Positions 1-6,322 are shown, counted from the first letter of the stretch. The stretch: DNA of 31,414 bases from a virus (IMGVR_UViG_3300023284_000185:1-31414), one strand, 5' to 3'. Notes: a model not told the origin generated them from the letters alone. Made by a program: numbers and translations.

Positions 1-227
1 GTACACGGATAATCTGAAGGTTTAAATCCCCGGTATTCTCTTAAACTATTCTCGTCTTGTTCCCAGCCGTCACCGGTCTTTATCGGGACCAAGGGATTAT
101 CTAAATCAAAATCCCGTCCGAAATAGGCCGCATTTAACGCTGACTTTTCAGTCTCAAAAAGTCCTTGTAAGTTATCAATACCTTGACGCACGTCCCAGTG
201 TTCGACTTTTCCAGCTTCTCTGGGCAT
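1..227 (-). CDS. Unknown late protein, N-terminal part (gene leaves the window)
   Basis: The first 75 codons of a leftward gene are present; the rest lies beyond the left edge. It begins MPREAGKVEHWDVRQG and is acidic, with several aromatic residues (YFGRDFD, GDGWEQDE). I do not recognise it. Its ATG overlaps the stop of the beta-helix gene by one base (TAATG), so the two are translationally coupled and belong to the same late transcript. Being just behind the putative Q-dependent promoter, it could be part of a lysis or host-lysis-timing module, but nothing in the visible residues shows this. Confidence 0.75.
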   Translation of the reverse strand, partial: MPREAGKVEHWDVRQGIDNLQGLFETEKSALNAAYFGRDFDLDNPLVPIKTGDGWEQDENSLREYRGFKPSDYPC

Positions 228-1627
228 TAGCAGATAGTGTTTCCACCCTCGTCTATAATAGTTTGTTGTGTTCCATCCTCATTGTCTTGAGGCTGGCGCA
301 TGGTGTCTATAGGGATTCCTTGAGTACAATTATTCTTTAACCACATTGTGTGCGTACCGATATAATTCCAAGGTACGTCAATATGATTATCTTCAAAACG
401 AATCTTCAAGGTGGCCGTATCAGTCAATGTTGTTTCTTTATACCGATCACCCTGATTCAAATAAATATTCCCGCCGTCCTTGAACGTGTTCCGGGTTACG
501 AGTACGTTATAGACCCACGTCCAGTCCAAATTACCGGCATCTGAACCCGATATACGAAATGTTGAGGCCCCGCTACAGTTGTCAAAGTAGTTTCCATCAA
601 GGGTAACTCCATCCAAACTTTCCCCGGCATAATGTCCATAAAACTGTAAGCATCTTCCGCCAATGTGTCCCTCGAAACGGTTGTAACTGATTTCCACGTC
701 ATCATTTAACCCTCTTCCCCCGTGGTATACATCGTGGGAATTATTATCATTCAGTCCTGTGTTGCGGGTTACGTTACCTAAATACCGGAACCCTGCCGGT
801 GTTCGTTGTATCTGCCCACATGCGCCACTGTTTCCCGTTCGGGCGTTCTCACACAAATTGCCAACTACACGAAAGTTTGTTTTCTCTTCGTTCGATATAG
901 AGAAAGCACCCCGTTCGTTATCACAATCGGCGTGGAATTTTGCAAAGGTAAAGTCTTTCCATCCTTGAGAATGACCAGACGTATTTACCGCTGGAATTTC
1001 CGAACAATCCATACGCGGAACTTCACTAGGATAAGCCGTAATTTGAACTCCATCTTTTGGGCGTATGAGGGTGGGTCTTTGCGGGTAGGTATCTTTATCA
1101 TAATCTCCACCCCTCAAATAAACGACATCGCCATCATTAACATCTGACAGATCAATAGGCTCGCTATCATCCATCTCATGTGTCGTTCCATTAGTGACTG
1201 TATACGGCAGACAATCAGTACCAAGACATATAGGCCCGTCCGTACCGTTAACAATTACATACTGCCTCTGGCCCATGGTTTCAAAGGAAGGATGCAAAGG
1301 GTCGTCGCGCAATGTGGTGTGGAATTGGCAAAGCTGACCACCACACTGTAGGGAATTCGCATCTGTGACCCCTTGCATCCAGACCGTGATCCAGGCATTG
1401 GACGGACCACGGTTTATATCGGTGTAAAGTAACTCTCCATCCCCCTGTGAAGGGGGAGGCGGCTGTGAAGTGTTGTTTTCAAGGGCGTCAACCCTCGCGT
1501 CTAGTGCAATTACAGCCGCCTCTAAATCGGATATCTGTTGTTCGTTATCGGGATGTGGTCCGTGAGTCCATTCTATGTCTTGTCCATAAACAGGAAAACA
1601 CAGAAGAAACCCCAACAAGAAACGCAT
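227..1627 (-). CDS. Secreted, cysteine-rich right-handed beta-helix protein
   Basis: 466 aa. The N-terminus is a clear signal peptide (MRFLLGFLLCFPVYG, probable cleavage near residue 15; no lipobox). A short heptad stretch follows at about residues 29-51 (ISDLEAAVIALDARVDALE), likely an oligomerising coiled coil, then a proline linker (PPPPS) and a long region with the irregular N/D/G-rich repeats of parallel beta-helices (for example VEISYNRFEG, VTLDGNYFDNC, VLVTRNTFKDG). More than ten cysteines, many in close pairs, fit disulfides formed after export. It lacks the virion anchor domain seen on the two tail proteins at 15727-18749. Start: ATG with GAGG nine bases upstream, 13 bp behind a terminator. 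Likely role (inference): a polysaccharide-binding or -cleaving protein released to the periplasm or outside during late infection. The catalytic activity is unknown. Confidence 0.85.
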   Translation of the reverse strand: MRFLLGFLLCFPVYGQDIEWTHGPHPDNEQQISDLEAAVIALDARVDALENNTSQPPPPSQGDGELLYTDINRGPSNAWITVWMQGVTDANSLQCGGQLCQFHTTLRDDPLHPSFETMGQRQYVIVNGTDGPICLGTDCLPYTVTNGTTHEMDDSEPIDLSDVNDGDVVYLRGGDYDKDTYPQRPTLIRPKDGVQITAYPSEVPRMDCSEIPAVNTSGHSQGWKDFTFAKFHADCDNERGAFSISNEEKTNFRVVGNLCENARTGNSGACGQIQRTPAGFRYLGNVTRNTGLNDNNSHDVYHGGRGLNDDVEISYNRFEGHIGGRCLQFYGHYAGESLDGVTLDGNYFDNCSGASTFRISGSDAGNLDWTWVYNVLVTRNTFKDGGNIYLNQGDRYKETTLTDTATLKIRFEDNHIDVPWNYIGTHTMWLKNNCTQGIPIDTMRQPQDNEDGTQQTIIDEGGNTIC

Positions 1628-1640
1628 AAAGTGACCTCAT

Positions 1641-1664
1641 AAAAAAGGCCCCGGTGAAGGGGCC
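1641..1664 (-). terminator. Intrinsic terminator in the late leader (tR'-like)
   Basis: On the minus strand GGCCCC-TTCACC-GGGGCC is followed by six T. The perfect 6-bp GC stem plus U-tract is a textbook Rho-independent terminator. It lies 13 bp upstream of the beta-helix start codon and downstream of the Q-like gene, the position of lambda tR', which Q-modified polymerase reads through. Confidence 0.85.
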
Positions 1665-2100
1665 TAAGCCATAGGAGAATACACGCTTATTCCCGCGTGT
1701 GGGGATTTTGTTAGATTGCTGTGCATGGGTTTTGGCTGTAGTCCACCGTCCCCACACATTAGGCTTCCACCGAAACCTTGGTCTTTCACCTTTACACACA
1801 GCGGGCCACAGACGCGCCTCTCTTCGGCTTAAATCACACTGAGTGATAAACTCACCCTGCTTTTGGTTCAAACGGCTCTAGAAGCCTCCCACGGCTTACA
1901 AGGTTACTACATTTCACACGGCCCCGAAGGGCGCACAGCAAATCAAGTCAGGGGTGGTCTACAGGGAGAAACGACTGACCACCCCCTTCTAGGGACTCAT
2001 TTAAAGCGGGCCACGAGGGATGTTCTCGCAAAAGACAACCCCCGCAACCCCTGTGATCTTCGCAGATTCAAATATTTCTTAGTCAGAAACCATATATAAG
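1665..2100 (-). ncRNA. Structured leader / non-coding RNA between Q and the late terminator
   Basis: About 435 nt without a convincing gene on either strand, ending in the terminator at 1641-1664. On the minus strand it holds many strong helices: a 9-bp stem 1977-1985 with 1951-1959; a UUCG-capped hairpin 1921-1932; AAGCC/GGCTT 1882-1897; ATCAC/GTGAT 1833-1847; a 9-bp stem 1749-1757 with 1697-1705; and ACACGC/GCGTGT 1681-1700, which competes with the previous stem for 1697-1700. Lambda makes a terminated ~194-nt leader RNA at the same position. This one is about twice as long and more structured. I could not match it to tRNA, tmRNA, RNase P or 6S RNA by eye. The 5' end is estimated. Confidence 0.55.
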
Positions 2101-2103
2101 CGG

Positions 2104-2132
2104 AGTAGGCCATATCATGTGCCTAGTGTCAA
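2104..2132 (-). promoter_or_regulatory. Candidate late promoter (pR'-like) at the 3' end of Q
   Basis: A perfect -35 box TTGACA (2127-2132) overlaps the stop codon of the Q-like gene. Seventeen bases downstream is CCTACT (2104-2109), a weak -10. A TATATA lies a few bases further on (about 2093-2098) without a spaced -35. A weak -10 is plausible for a Q-dependent promoter. Assignment rests on the -35 and on position. Confidence 0.4.
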
Positions 2133-2539
2133 GCGTTCCGCAACTGCCCCTCTTTAGCAAACATATTATGTGCTACCAAACACTTACCCTCCCTCAAAGC
2201 CTGCCTAAATGTTTCCCTGGAAACCTCTAACAACGCAGCTTTATCCTGATTCGTGTACGTAGTCCCATCTTCCTTGTGGATTAGTGCGTATTTCACCGTC
2301 AGGACGCGCTTATAAGGCGTTCGCAGCGGAGTAATGGCAAAGTGTACCCTCCACACTTCGGGCGGCATATCGCCACACAGGGGCCGTGAGTCGGTGGCCT
2401 CCATGTCTACATGTCCAATGTTTAGGATCTTCCACAAAAGAGACGTTGAAGAAAATCCCGTATCTTCATGAGTAGCCAGCCATTCGCCCCACCGGCATAA
2501 GGGTTGGTCAATCCAGTCATAGGGGCCTTTACGTTTCAT
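2129..2539 (-). CDS. Q-like late antitermination protein
   Basis: 136 aa. The N-terminal part has the aromatic pattern of lambdoid Q proteins (YDWIDQPLCRWGEWLA followed by GFSSTSLLW). The C-terminal third, about residues 96-122 (TNQDKAALLEVSRETFRQAL), looks like a helix-turn-helix. Q proteins bind DNA at the late promoter and convert RNA polymerase to a terminator-resistant form. Supporting context: it is the last gene of the leftward early operon and is followed at once by a -35 box, a long untranslated leader and an intrinsic terminator, the lambda Q-pR'-tR' arrangement. Its start overlaps the previous gene by 11 bp. An alternative is another DNA-binding regulator of late genes; the family call is from memory of the pattern, not a search. 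Confidence 0.7.
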   Translation of the reverse strand: MKRKGPYDWIDQPLCRWGEWLATHEDTGFSSTSLLWKILNIGHVDMEATDSRPLCGDMPPEVWRVHFAITPLRTPYKRVLTVKYALIHKEDGTTYTNQDKAALLEVSRETFRQALREGKCLVAHNMFAKEGQLRNA

Positions 2540-2714
2540 CTACCGTTTGCAAAACAAATCTTGCGATATTTCTCGACTTCCATGCATTTCTCACCTTTGC
2601 TTTTACATTCCACCATGGCGGTATTTTAAGAGAAACGATTTCTTTCAACGCTGTCCTATACAGACTCTTTGCCTGTGTATCCATGTAGGCATCACTAAGG
2701 AAAGATTTATTCAT
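2529..2714 (-). CDS. Small basic phage protein, unknown
   Basis: 61 aa, lysine/arginine rich in its second half (VKAKVRNAWKSRNIARF). The ATG overlaps the stop of the upstream gene (ATGA), supporting translation. It sits directly before the Q-like gene. No domain recognised; a small nucleic-acid-binding protein is possible from its charge only. Confidence 0.7.
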   Translation of the reverse strand: MNKSFLSDAYMDTQAKSLYRTALKEIVSLKIPPWWNVKAKVRNAWKSRNIARFVLQTVDET

Positions 2715-3040
2715 ACATGCCCCCTGCGGCTACTCGCCTCTAATGTGCGCCATACTTCAATCTTGAGTTCAGCCGCCTTCATTTGTGCTTGCAACATGTT
2801 TGCCAAGAATACGGCTTCTCGATACTTTTCAAGAATATCTTTATAACCTTGTGCCCGGTATCCATCCCTGTTTTGTTCCCCGATTGTATTAGCCTTACTC
2901 TCGGCAGCTTCCTGTGCGTGTATGGCTTTTCGCATGTGATCCAAGAACTTCACGTCAGCCCATGCGTTAGCATACGCCTCTGCATTATCTCTCAAAAAAT
3001 CTAAGGCATGTTCGACGTGTTGTTCAGTGACGGTTTTCAC
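2711..3040 (-). CDS. Conserved phage protein of the EEVEYALxxL type, unknown function
   Basis: 109 aa, almost entirely helical and rich in A, E and K. The pattern EQHVEHALDFLRDNAEAYANA near the start and KIEVWRTLEASSRR near the end is one I associate with a widespread small phage protein of early regions, often near recombination or nuclease genes; its function is unknown to me. The start is GTG with no clear Shine-Dalgarno, 9 bp after the previous stop, so coupling or a weak start is likely. Coiled-coil tendency at about residues 70-100. Confidence 0.75.
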   Translation of the reverse strand: MKTVTEQHVEHALDFLRDNAEAYANAWADVKFLDHMRKAIHAQEAAESKANTIGEQNRDGYRAQGYKDILEKYREAVFLANMLQAQMKAAELKIEVWRTLEASSRRGHV

Positions 3041-3048
3041 TTAGATTT

Positions 3049-3225
3049 CTATGTAATCCCATATCCATTTTCTTGAATATCAGTAATAAAATTCTCAATC
3101 ACAGGTTCAAGCCGTTCTAAAGCAGGATTCATATCCCAATATGTATGTAAAATAGACCGCAATTCTCCCTTAGCCCGTTCCCATGCCATTTGCCTAAGAT
3201 TCTCTATTTCTCTGCTTTCGGGCAT
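3049..3225 (-). CDS. Small unknown protein (58 aa)
   Basis: An open frame starting ATG CCC GAA AGC with a strong Shine-Dalgarno, GGAGG nine bases upstream. The protein begins MPESREIENLRQMAWERAKG and ends NGYGIT. Mixed charge, helical, no recognised domain. It overlaps the upstream gene by 32 bp and fills what would otherwise be a gap. Ribosome-binding site and operon position make it likely to be real. Confidence 0.7.
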   Translation of the reverse strand: MPESREIENLRQMAWERAKGELRSILHTYWDMNPALERLEPVIENFITDIQENGYGIT

Positions 3226-3379
3226 TATGTAATTCCTCCGCTAATGCTTTCCTCTGTGCAAACTGTCTTTGTAACTTACAGTCCGGTGGATTTGTCTCCA
3301 CCCAAGACGGCAGGGTCAAAAGCCCTGTATCGTCCATCTGCCATCCATACGGTAAATCAAAATTCCTTAACCACTTCAT
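3194..3379 (-). CDS. Small unknown protein (61 aa)
   Basis: Reads MKWLRNFDLPYGWQMDDTG and ends with a very basic Q/R/K/E-rich helix. The second ATG (3379) is preferred because GGTGA lies six bases upstream; an ATG six bases earlier has no spacing for a ribosome site. Overlaps the end of the previous gene by 23 bp. Function unknown. Confidence 0.6.
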   Translation of the reverse strand: MKWLRNFDLPYGWQMDDTGLLTLPSWVETNPPDCKLQRQFAQRKALAEELHNARKQRNRES

Positions 3380-3590
3380 CGCCATTCACCCAATCCAGTT
3401 TGATTAATCTAAATTTACAGTTCTTTTTGTAGTTCTGTCTTTCCAAACGATAACCATGCGTCACCGCACCGTAACTGTACGGCATGTATCTGTGCGGCCC
3501 TATGTCTACACCCCTTACGTAAAAATCTGCCCTTCTCGGGTGTTTGTCGTCGTGTTCATCCACCTTAGCCCTAGCACCGAAGACAGGCAT
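3357..3590 (-). CDS. Unknown early protein (77 aa)
   Basis: Begins MPVFGARAKVDEHDDKHPRR and is rich in R, Y and H, ending DEVVKEF. The start at 3590 is chosen because it overlaps the stop of the membrane miniprotein gene (TAATG). An in-frame ATG at 3638 with AGGA upstream would give 93 aa but would run through that miniprotein in another frame. No family recognised. Confidence 0.6.
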   Translation of the reverse strand: MPVFGARAKVDEHDDKHPRRADFYVRGVDIGPHRYMPYSYGAVTHGYRLERQNYKKNCKFRLIKLDWVNGDEVVKEF

Positions 3591-3679
3591 TAGGGAAACA
3601 CCCAAATAGCAAACGACATCCCAATAAGAAAACCCCATATAAATCCTATAATGATTCCACGTTTTAGGTGCCAGTTCAT
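3590..3679 (-). CDS. Single-pass membrane miniprotein (29 aa)
   Basis: Starts MNWHLKRG and continues as one hydrophobic segment (IIIGFIWGFLIGMSFAIWVF) to the stop. Both junctions are coupled: its ATG overlaps the stop of the YbcO-type nuclease gene (ATGA) and its TAA overlaps the next ATG (TAATG). Basic N-terminus then a transmembrane helix suggests an inner-membrane protein. It competes with a longer N-terminus for the 77-aa gene, so it is not certain. Confidence 0.55.
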   Translation of the reverse strand: MNWHLKRGIIIGFIWGFLIGMSFAIWVFP

Positions 3680-3966
3680 TCCAGAATGCCTTCTTTGTGG
3701 TAGTGTTCCAGGGTACGGATTAAAGCGTCATATTCAAACAGCCTCTTATTCACATCGACAAATGCCGCGATATTCCGTCCATCTATCCAATCATGACAAG
3801 CCTGACACCCAATCACTCCAAGAATATCAGGCGGCTTTAATCCCATACCGCCTGTGTGCCCTCTGCGTATATGACACAAGCATGTAGGCGACCAATTACA
3901 TATTTCAGGAATGCGGATTTGACAGCCCACATCGGTTTCTCTAGCGTGTTTGCGTAGGTCAATCAA
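3676..3966 (-). CDS. YbcO/DUF1364-type endonuclease
   Basis: 96 aa. The arrangement GCQIRIPEIC (15-24), then CLCH (29-32), the block GGMGLKPPD (39-47) and GCQACHDWIDGR (53-64) is the signature of the DUF1364/YbcO family: small metal-dependent HNH-like nucleases of lambdoid phages, often near recombination genes and Q. C15, C23, C54, C57 and H58 are candidates for zinc or metal binding. The start is TTG, supported by GAAGGA eight bases upstream and a TTGA overlap with the preceding stop; there is no ATG until residue 41. Likely acts on DNA branches or ends during recombination (family inference). Confidence 0.85.
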   Translation of the reverse strand: MIDLRKHARETDVGCQIRIPEICNWSPTCLCHIRRGHTGGMGLKPPDILGVIGCQACHDWIDGRNIAAFVDVNKRLFEYDALIRTLEHYHKEGILE

Positions 3967-4163
3967 CGATTGATTCCTTCGTCAAAACACCTTTGAAAAA
4001 GATTAGATATTTCATGTGTTATATTGATTGCATAACTCGCTAATCCATACTTTTCCTGGTCTAACAACCGCTTTCCCAGTTCTGCTAAAGCTTCTTGTCC
4101 GTCTTTTATCTGACTACTTAATTTAGGATCAAGATAAGTATAAAGTTTTCCCATATCTTTCAT
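3963..4163 (-). CDS. Small helical protein, unknown (66 aa)
   Basis: Reads MKDMGKLYTYLDPKLSS and then an E/K/L-rich helix. The start at 4163 overlaps the stop of the upstream membrane miniprotein (ATGA), preferred over an ATG 12 bases earlier. Its end overlaps the TTG start of the nuclease gene. No domain recognised. Confidence 0.65.
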   Translation of the reverse strand: MKDMGKLYTYLDPKLSSQIKDGQEALAELGKRLLDQEKYGLASYAINITHEISNLFQRCFDEGINR

Positions 4164-4282
4164 AATACCACCCATATAACCAAACCAATTACCAAATAAA
4201 TAATGATTGTTCCGGTAACAAGTTCAAAGAATCCTTCATCACTAGGCTTTTCTGTAACCCGCTTTGGTTGTTTCTTTATCAT
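4160..4282 (-). CDS. Single-pass membrane miniprotein (40 aa)
   Basis: Starts MIKKQPKRVTEKPSDEGFF and ends in a strongly hydrophobic helix (LVTGTIIIYLVIGLVIWVVL). The start lies inside the VRR-NUC gene (41-bp overlap, different frame) and the stop overlaps the next ATG (ATGA). Basic N-terminus plus C-terminal membrane helix predicts an N-in inner-membrane anchor. No clear ribosome site, so translation probably depends on coupling. Confidence 0.6.
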   Translation of the reverse strand: MIKKQPKRVTEKPSDEGFFELVTGTIIIYLVIGLVIWVVL

Positions 4283-4589
4283 GTAGTCCGATTTCATCGA
4301 CTGTTAACCCTTTGCGTAAACCGTTTACTATTTGAACAACTTCCTCTGTGTACTCAACGATCCAGCGCGGACCGCCTTGAGTTGATTGAAATAGGCATTC
4401 CTCAATGTCTGTGACCTTCCACCGCTGGCTTGGGTCTTTAACTTCAAGTACGAAAAATTGACCAGCAGCGAAACAAAGCAAATCAGCAGGTGTGTCCAAG
4501 TCCCAGTGATAAACCCGCATACTTTCCAAAACTTTCTTAATCTTTGGTTCATTGGCGTCTCGCCTTACTGCATGGCGTTTAAGGCTCAA
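4242..4589 (-). CDS. VRR-NUC-type PD-(D/E)XK nuclease
   Basis: 115 aa from the chosen TTG. The N-terminus RRDANEPKIKKVLES matches the start of stand-alone phage VRR-NUC proteins. Catalytic residues are visible: D36 in TPADLL and the E-x-K pair in FFVLEVKD (E49, K51). This fold cuts DNA, typically branched or flapped structures. TTG 4589 has AAAGGA nine bases upstream and gives the usual family length; a GTG at 4652 in frame would add 21 residues inside the preceding gene. The 3' end overlaps the membrane miniprotein. Likely involved in processing of replication or recombination intermediates (family inference). Confidence 0.75.
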   Translation of the reverse strand: MSLKRHAVRRDANEPKIKKVLESMRVYHWDLDTPADLLCFAAGQFFVLEVKDPSQRWKVTDIEECLFQSTQGGPRWIVEYTEEVVQIVNGLRKGLTVDEIGLHDKETTKAGYRKA

Positions 4590-4794
4590 GGTCAAGATTC
4601 CTTTGTTTAGTCCGGTAGGTATACGGTGCTGTCGGAAAACCAAGCCCGTCACGATCCACTAGCCCACCCCAGTACAAAGAGGCCATACACGAATAGATAT
4701 AATCTTTTTCAATATTCATTTCCGCTGCAATCTGTCTCACCGTATACCAATGACGTTCTTCCATTCTGTGTAGTATGTTGTCTTTTAAGGCCAT
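4579..4794 (-). CDS. Small winged-helix DNA-binding protein
   Basis: 71 aa. After MALKDNILHRMEER comes a helix-turn-helix pattern (YTVRQIAAEMNIEKDYIYSC) and a short turn/wing (GGLVDRDGLG), as in small winged-helix regulators. Start ATG 4794 has AGGA eight bases upstream; a longer in-frame start exists but lacks a ribosome site. It overlaps its neighbours by about 10 bp on each side, next to two nucleases. The target is unknown. Confidence 0.7.
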   Translation of the reverse strand: MALKDNILHRMEERHWYTVRQIAAEMNIEKDYIYSCMASLYWGGLVDRDGLGFPTAPYTYRTKQRNLDLEP

Positions 4795-4967
4795 GACGGT
4801 TTTCCTGCGTGTTCCCAACAATACCATTCGATCAGTCTTCTGCCTTTACGCTTGATCTGTTTTGAATATCGCTTCAACTCAGGCCAGTGTTCAGGCCCCC
4901 ACATTTGATCTTTCCAGCATGGATACTCATTCCATTTACAACCCTTTTTATCGCAGAACCTACGCAT
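4785..4967 (-). CDS. Small cysteine- and tryptophan-rich protein
   Basis: 60 aa beginning MRRFCDKKGCKWNEYPCW, with six Trp and a later CWEH. Cys5, Cys10, Cys17 and the Cys/His near residue 50 could bind zinc. Very basic in the middle (KQIKRKGRRL). ATG overlaps the upstream gene by 8 bp. Unknown function. Confidence 0.65.
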   Translation of the reverse strand: MRRFCDKKGCKWNEYPCWKDQMWGPEHWPELKRYSKQIKRKGRRLIEWYCWEHAGKPSWP

Positions 4968-5124
4968 CCCAACAACTTAATTCTTCACACACAGCATCAT
5001 AAGGCGACATGTCATCAACATCTTCCATATCAAAAGCCTTTGCTGAATCCCACGCAAAAGACCAACTACATCTAGTCTGTTTTCTCATGTGCCATGCATA
5101 TCTAATTCGGTAAAGTAATTCCAT
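4960..5124 (-). CDS. Small conserved-looking phage protein (54 aa)
   Basis: Reads MELLYRIRYAWHMRKQTRC and ends SPYDAVCEELSCWDA. The basic N-half and acidic C-half, with the phrase SPYDAV.EELS, resemble a small ORFan seen in several lambdoid early regions. ATG 5124 is preceded by AAAGG at eight bases; a GTG at 5145 coupled to the HNH stop (GTGA) would add seven residues. Confidence 0.6.
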   Translation of the reverse strand: MELLYRIRYAWHMRKQTRCSWSFAWDSAKAFDMEDVDDMSPYDAVCEELSCWDA

Positions 5125-5141
5125 AATTTCAGCCTTTCTTG

Positions 5142-5555
5142 TCACAGAATCGTTTCATATCCCAATTCTTTAGCCTGTTCTAGTTCAGCAAATCCAGTAT
5201 CAAGCCGATAATCCGTTTCGTCTTTCCATCCCTTTTCTTGGTTACAGTCGTAACATAATGGCTGAAGGTTATTAAAATCCCACTGAAGCCTTGGGTACTT
5301 AATCCGTGGTTTTACATGATCCACTTGCACTGTTTTCTGACTCCCACATTTTAAACATCTTCGGCCCCACTTGATAAACACTCTAATCCGCAATCGTTCC
5401 CACCTCTTACTTTTAAAAAAATCCTCTGAAGGAATATATCTGTATTTTCTATTTCCTCTCTTCTTTCCTTTATTTTTTTCTTTCCTCCGTTTAATCTTTT
5501 GTTTAAATCCACTTTCCTCTTGTTTCCAAAAGCCTCTTAATTCATCTTTTCTCAT
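5142..5555 (-). CDS. HNH endonuclease
   Basis: 137 aa. A long lysine-rich N-terminal tail (residues 18-40, likely DNA binding) is followed by the HNH core: CLKC (67-70), VDH (78-80), then NLQPLC (96-101) with CYDC (101-104) and N105. The four cysteines form the structural zinc site and D79-H80 with N105 the beta-beta-alpha metal active site. Such genes in phages are packaging-associated nucleases or free-standing homing nucleases. Here it lies in the early operon, far from the structural genes, next to two other nuclease genes and just downstream of a structured intergenic region, so a homing or recombination role is possible. Upstream GGGG and AAGG provide the ribosome site. Confidence 0.9.
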   Translation of the reverse strand: MRKDELRGFWKQEESGFKQKIKRRKEKNKGKKRGNRKYRYIPSEDFFKSKRWERLRIRVFIKWGRRCLKCGSQKTVQVDHVKPRIKYPRLQWDFNNLQPLCYDCNQEKGWKDETDYRLDTGFAELEQAKELGYETIL

Positions 5556-5563
5556 CCTTACCC

Positions 5564-5640
5564 CTCTATACAGAATGGAGAAGTTCCTGAGTAGAGAGTA
5601 CCCTAGCCTTTCGGCTATCTGTACTCTATACAGAACGGAG
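5564..5640. repeat. 17-bp direct repeats flanking a hairpin in a 213-bp gene-free stretch
   Basis: The stretch 5556-5768 has no convincing gene. CTCTATACAGAATGGAG (5564-5580) recurs as CTCTATACAGAACGGAG (5624-5640), one mismatch, exactly 60 bp apart. Between and partly inside the second copy is a hairpin: AGAGTAC (5595-5601) pairs with GTACTCT (5621-5627), and TAGCC (5604-5608) with GGCTA (5613-5617), giving a GAAA-capped loop on the minus strand. In the leftward transcript this is the leader of the HNH gene. Possible roles are RNA processing, a protein-binding site or the remnant of a mobile insertion. A 10-bp palindrome TCCTTAAGGA lies near 5767-5776. Confidence 0.6.
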
Positions 5641-5768
5641 CCAGCCCGTCGTATCGAGTTCCGGTATCCTTACGGCTCCTTGCCGTTTTTCACTTCTTGA
5701 CCGTGCTACGTTACCGGATTAACCCTATAGCCAGTCTATAATCATTCCACATTGAACCGTGCTTATCC

Positions 5769-5960
5769 TTAAGGACGTTTAGTATGTGGGTGTTTACTCT
5801 CCGTTCCTTGGTTCTTTGTCTCTTGCTGCAATGTCCATAAATCTTTATTCCATTGCGATTCTATTTCTGAAACTCTGCCATGATCTGGGTGAATATCCAA
5901 CAATAAACGGAAAATATCATCTATAGTTTCTTCTACAATTTCATCAAAAGATTTATTCAT
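5769..5960 (-). CDS. Small acidic unknown protein (63 aa)
   Basis: Begins MNKSFDEIVEETIDDIFRL, acidic and helical at the front, basic and polar at the end (ESKHPHTKRP). ATG overlaps the previous stop by coupling. It is the last gene before the 213-bp non-coding stretch. No domain recognised. Confidence 0.65.
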   Translation of the reverse strand: MNKSFDEIVEETIDDIFRLLLDIHPDHGRVSEIESQWNKDLWTLQQETKNQGTESKHPHTKRP

Positions 5961-6138
5961 GAGACGTACCCTCGTTAGGTAGTGAGGGGGACTCGTTAGT
6001 CTCTGGACAATCTAAGCAGTACACGAAATATCTAGGCCCGCCCTCAACATATCTAAAAGAAATGGGTTCTTTTGGGGCATGTATTGAGGTTGCCCTGAAA
6101 TCAGGGATTATCTCGGTTCCGCAGTTGTCACATTTCAT
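5953..6138 (-). CDS. Zinc-ribbon-like small protein
   Basis: 61 aa with CDNC at residues 3-6 and CLDC at 41-44, the spacing of a one-zinc ribbon. Start ATG 6138 has GGGGTGAG five bases upstream; a GTG nine bases earlier is less likely. Overlaps the preceding gene by 11 bp. Unknown role; small zinc ribbons in phage early operons usually bind nucleic acid or protein partners. Confidence 0.7.
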   Translation of the reverse strand: MKCDNCGTEIIPDFRATSIHAPKEPISFRYVEGGPRYFVYCLDCPETNESPSLPNEGTSHE

Positions 6139-6322
6139 CAGACTCACCCCCGCTTTCTACTCTGTCAGGTACAGGGGAAACCGGTTGATATGCAACACCG
6201 GCTACCCAAGCCCGAAATGCTGTACGTTCGATCATCAAGACTGTTCCCTCGGCTAAACTAGACATAGATTTGCTTTCTATGTCCCACCATCGGGTATAGT
6301 CCAGATATGTTTGTTTATTCAT
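6128..6322 (-). CDS. Small phage protein (64 aa)
   Basis: Begins MNKQTYLDYTRWWDIESKS and contains LAEGTVLMIERTAFRAW, ending acidic (ESGGESDEM). ATG 6322 is preferred to an in-frame GTG nine bases upstream. It is the first gene after the 150-bp intercistronic stretch that carries the rightward small RNA. Unknown function. Confidence 0.65.
   Translation of the reverse strand: MNKQTYLDYTRWWDIESKSMSSLAEGTVLMIERTAFRAWVAGVAYQPVSPVPDRVESGGESDEM

Noticed and set aside
1545-2099. Open frames on both strands through the Q leader (108 and 78 codons)
   Set aside because: They run through the terminator stem or strong hairpins, have no ribosome sites and no family-like pattern; the structured RNA explains them.
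5580-5630. Hammerhead-like CTGAGTAG next to the hairpin
   Set aside because: The core CUGAUGA and matching GAAA/stem III arrangement are not present.
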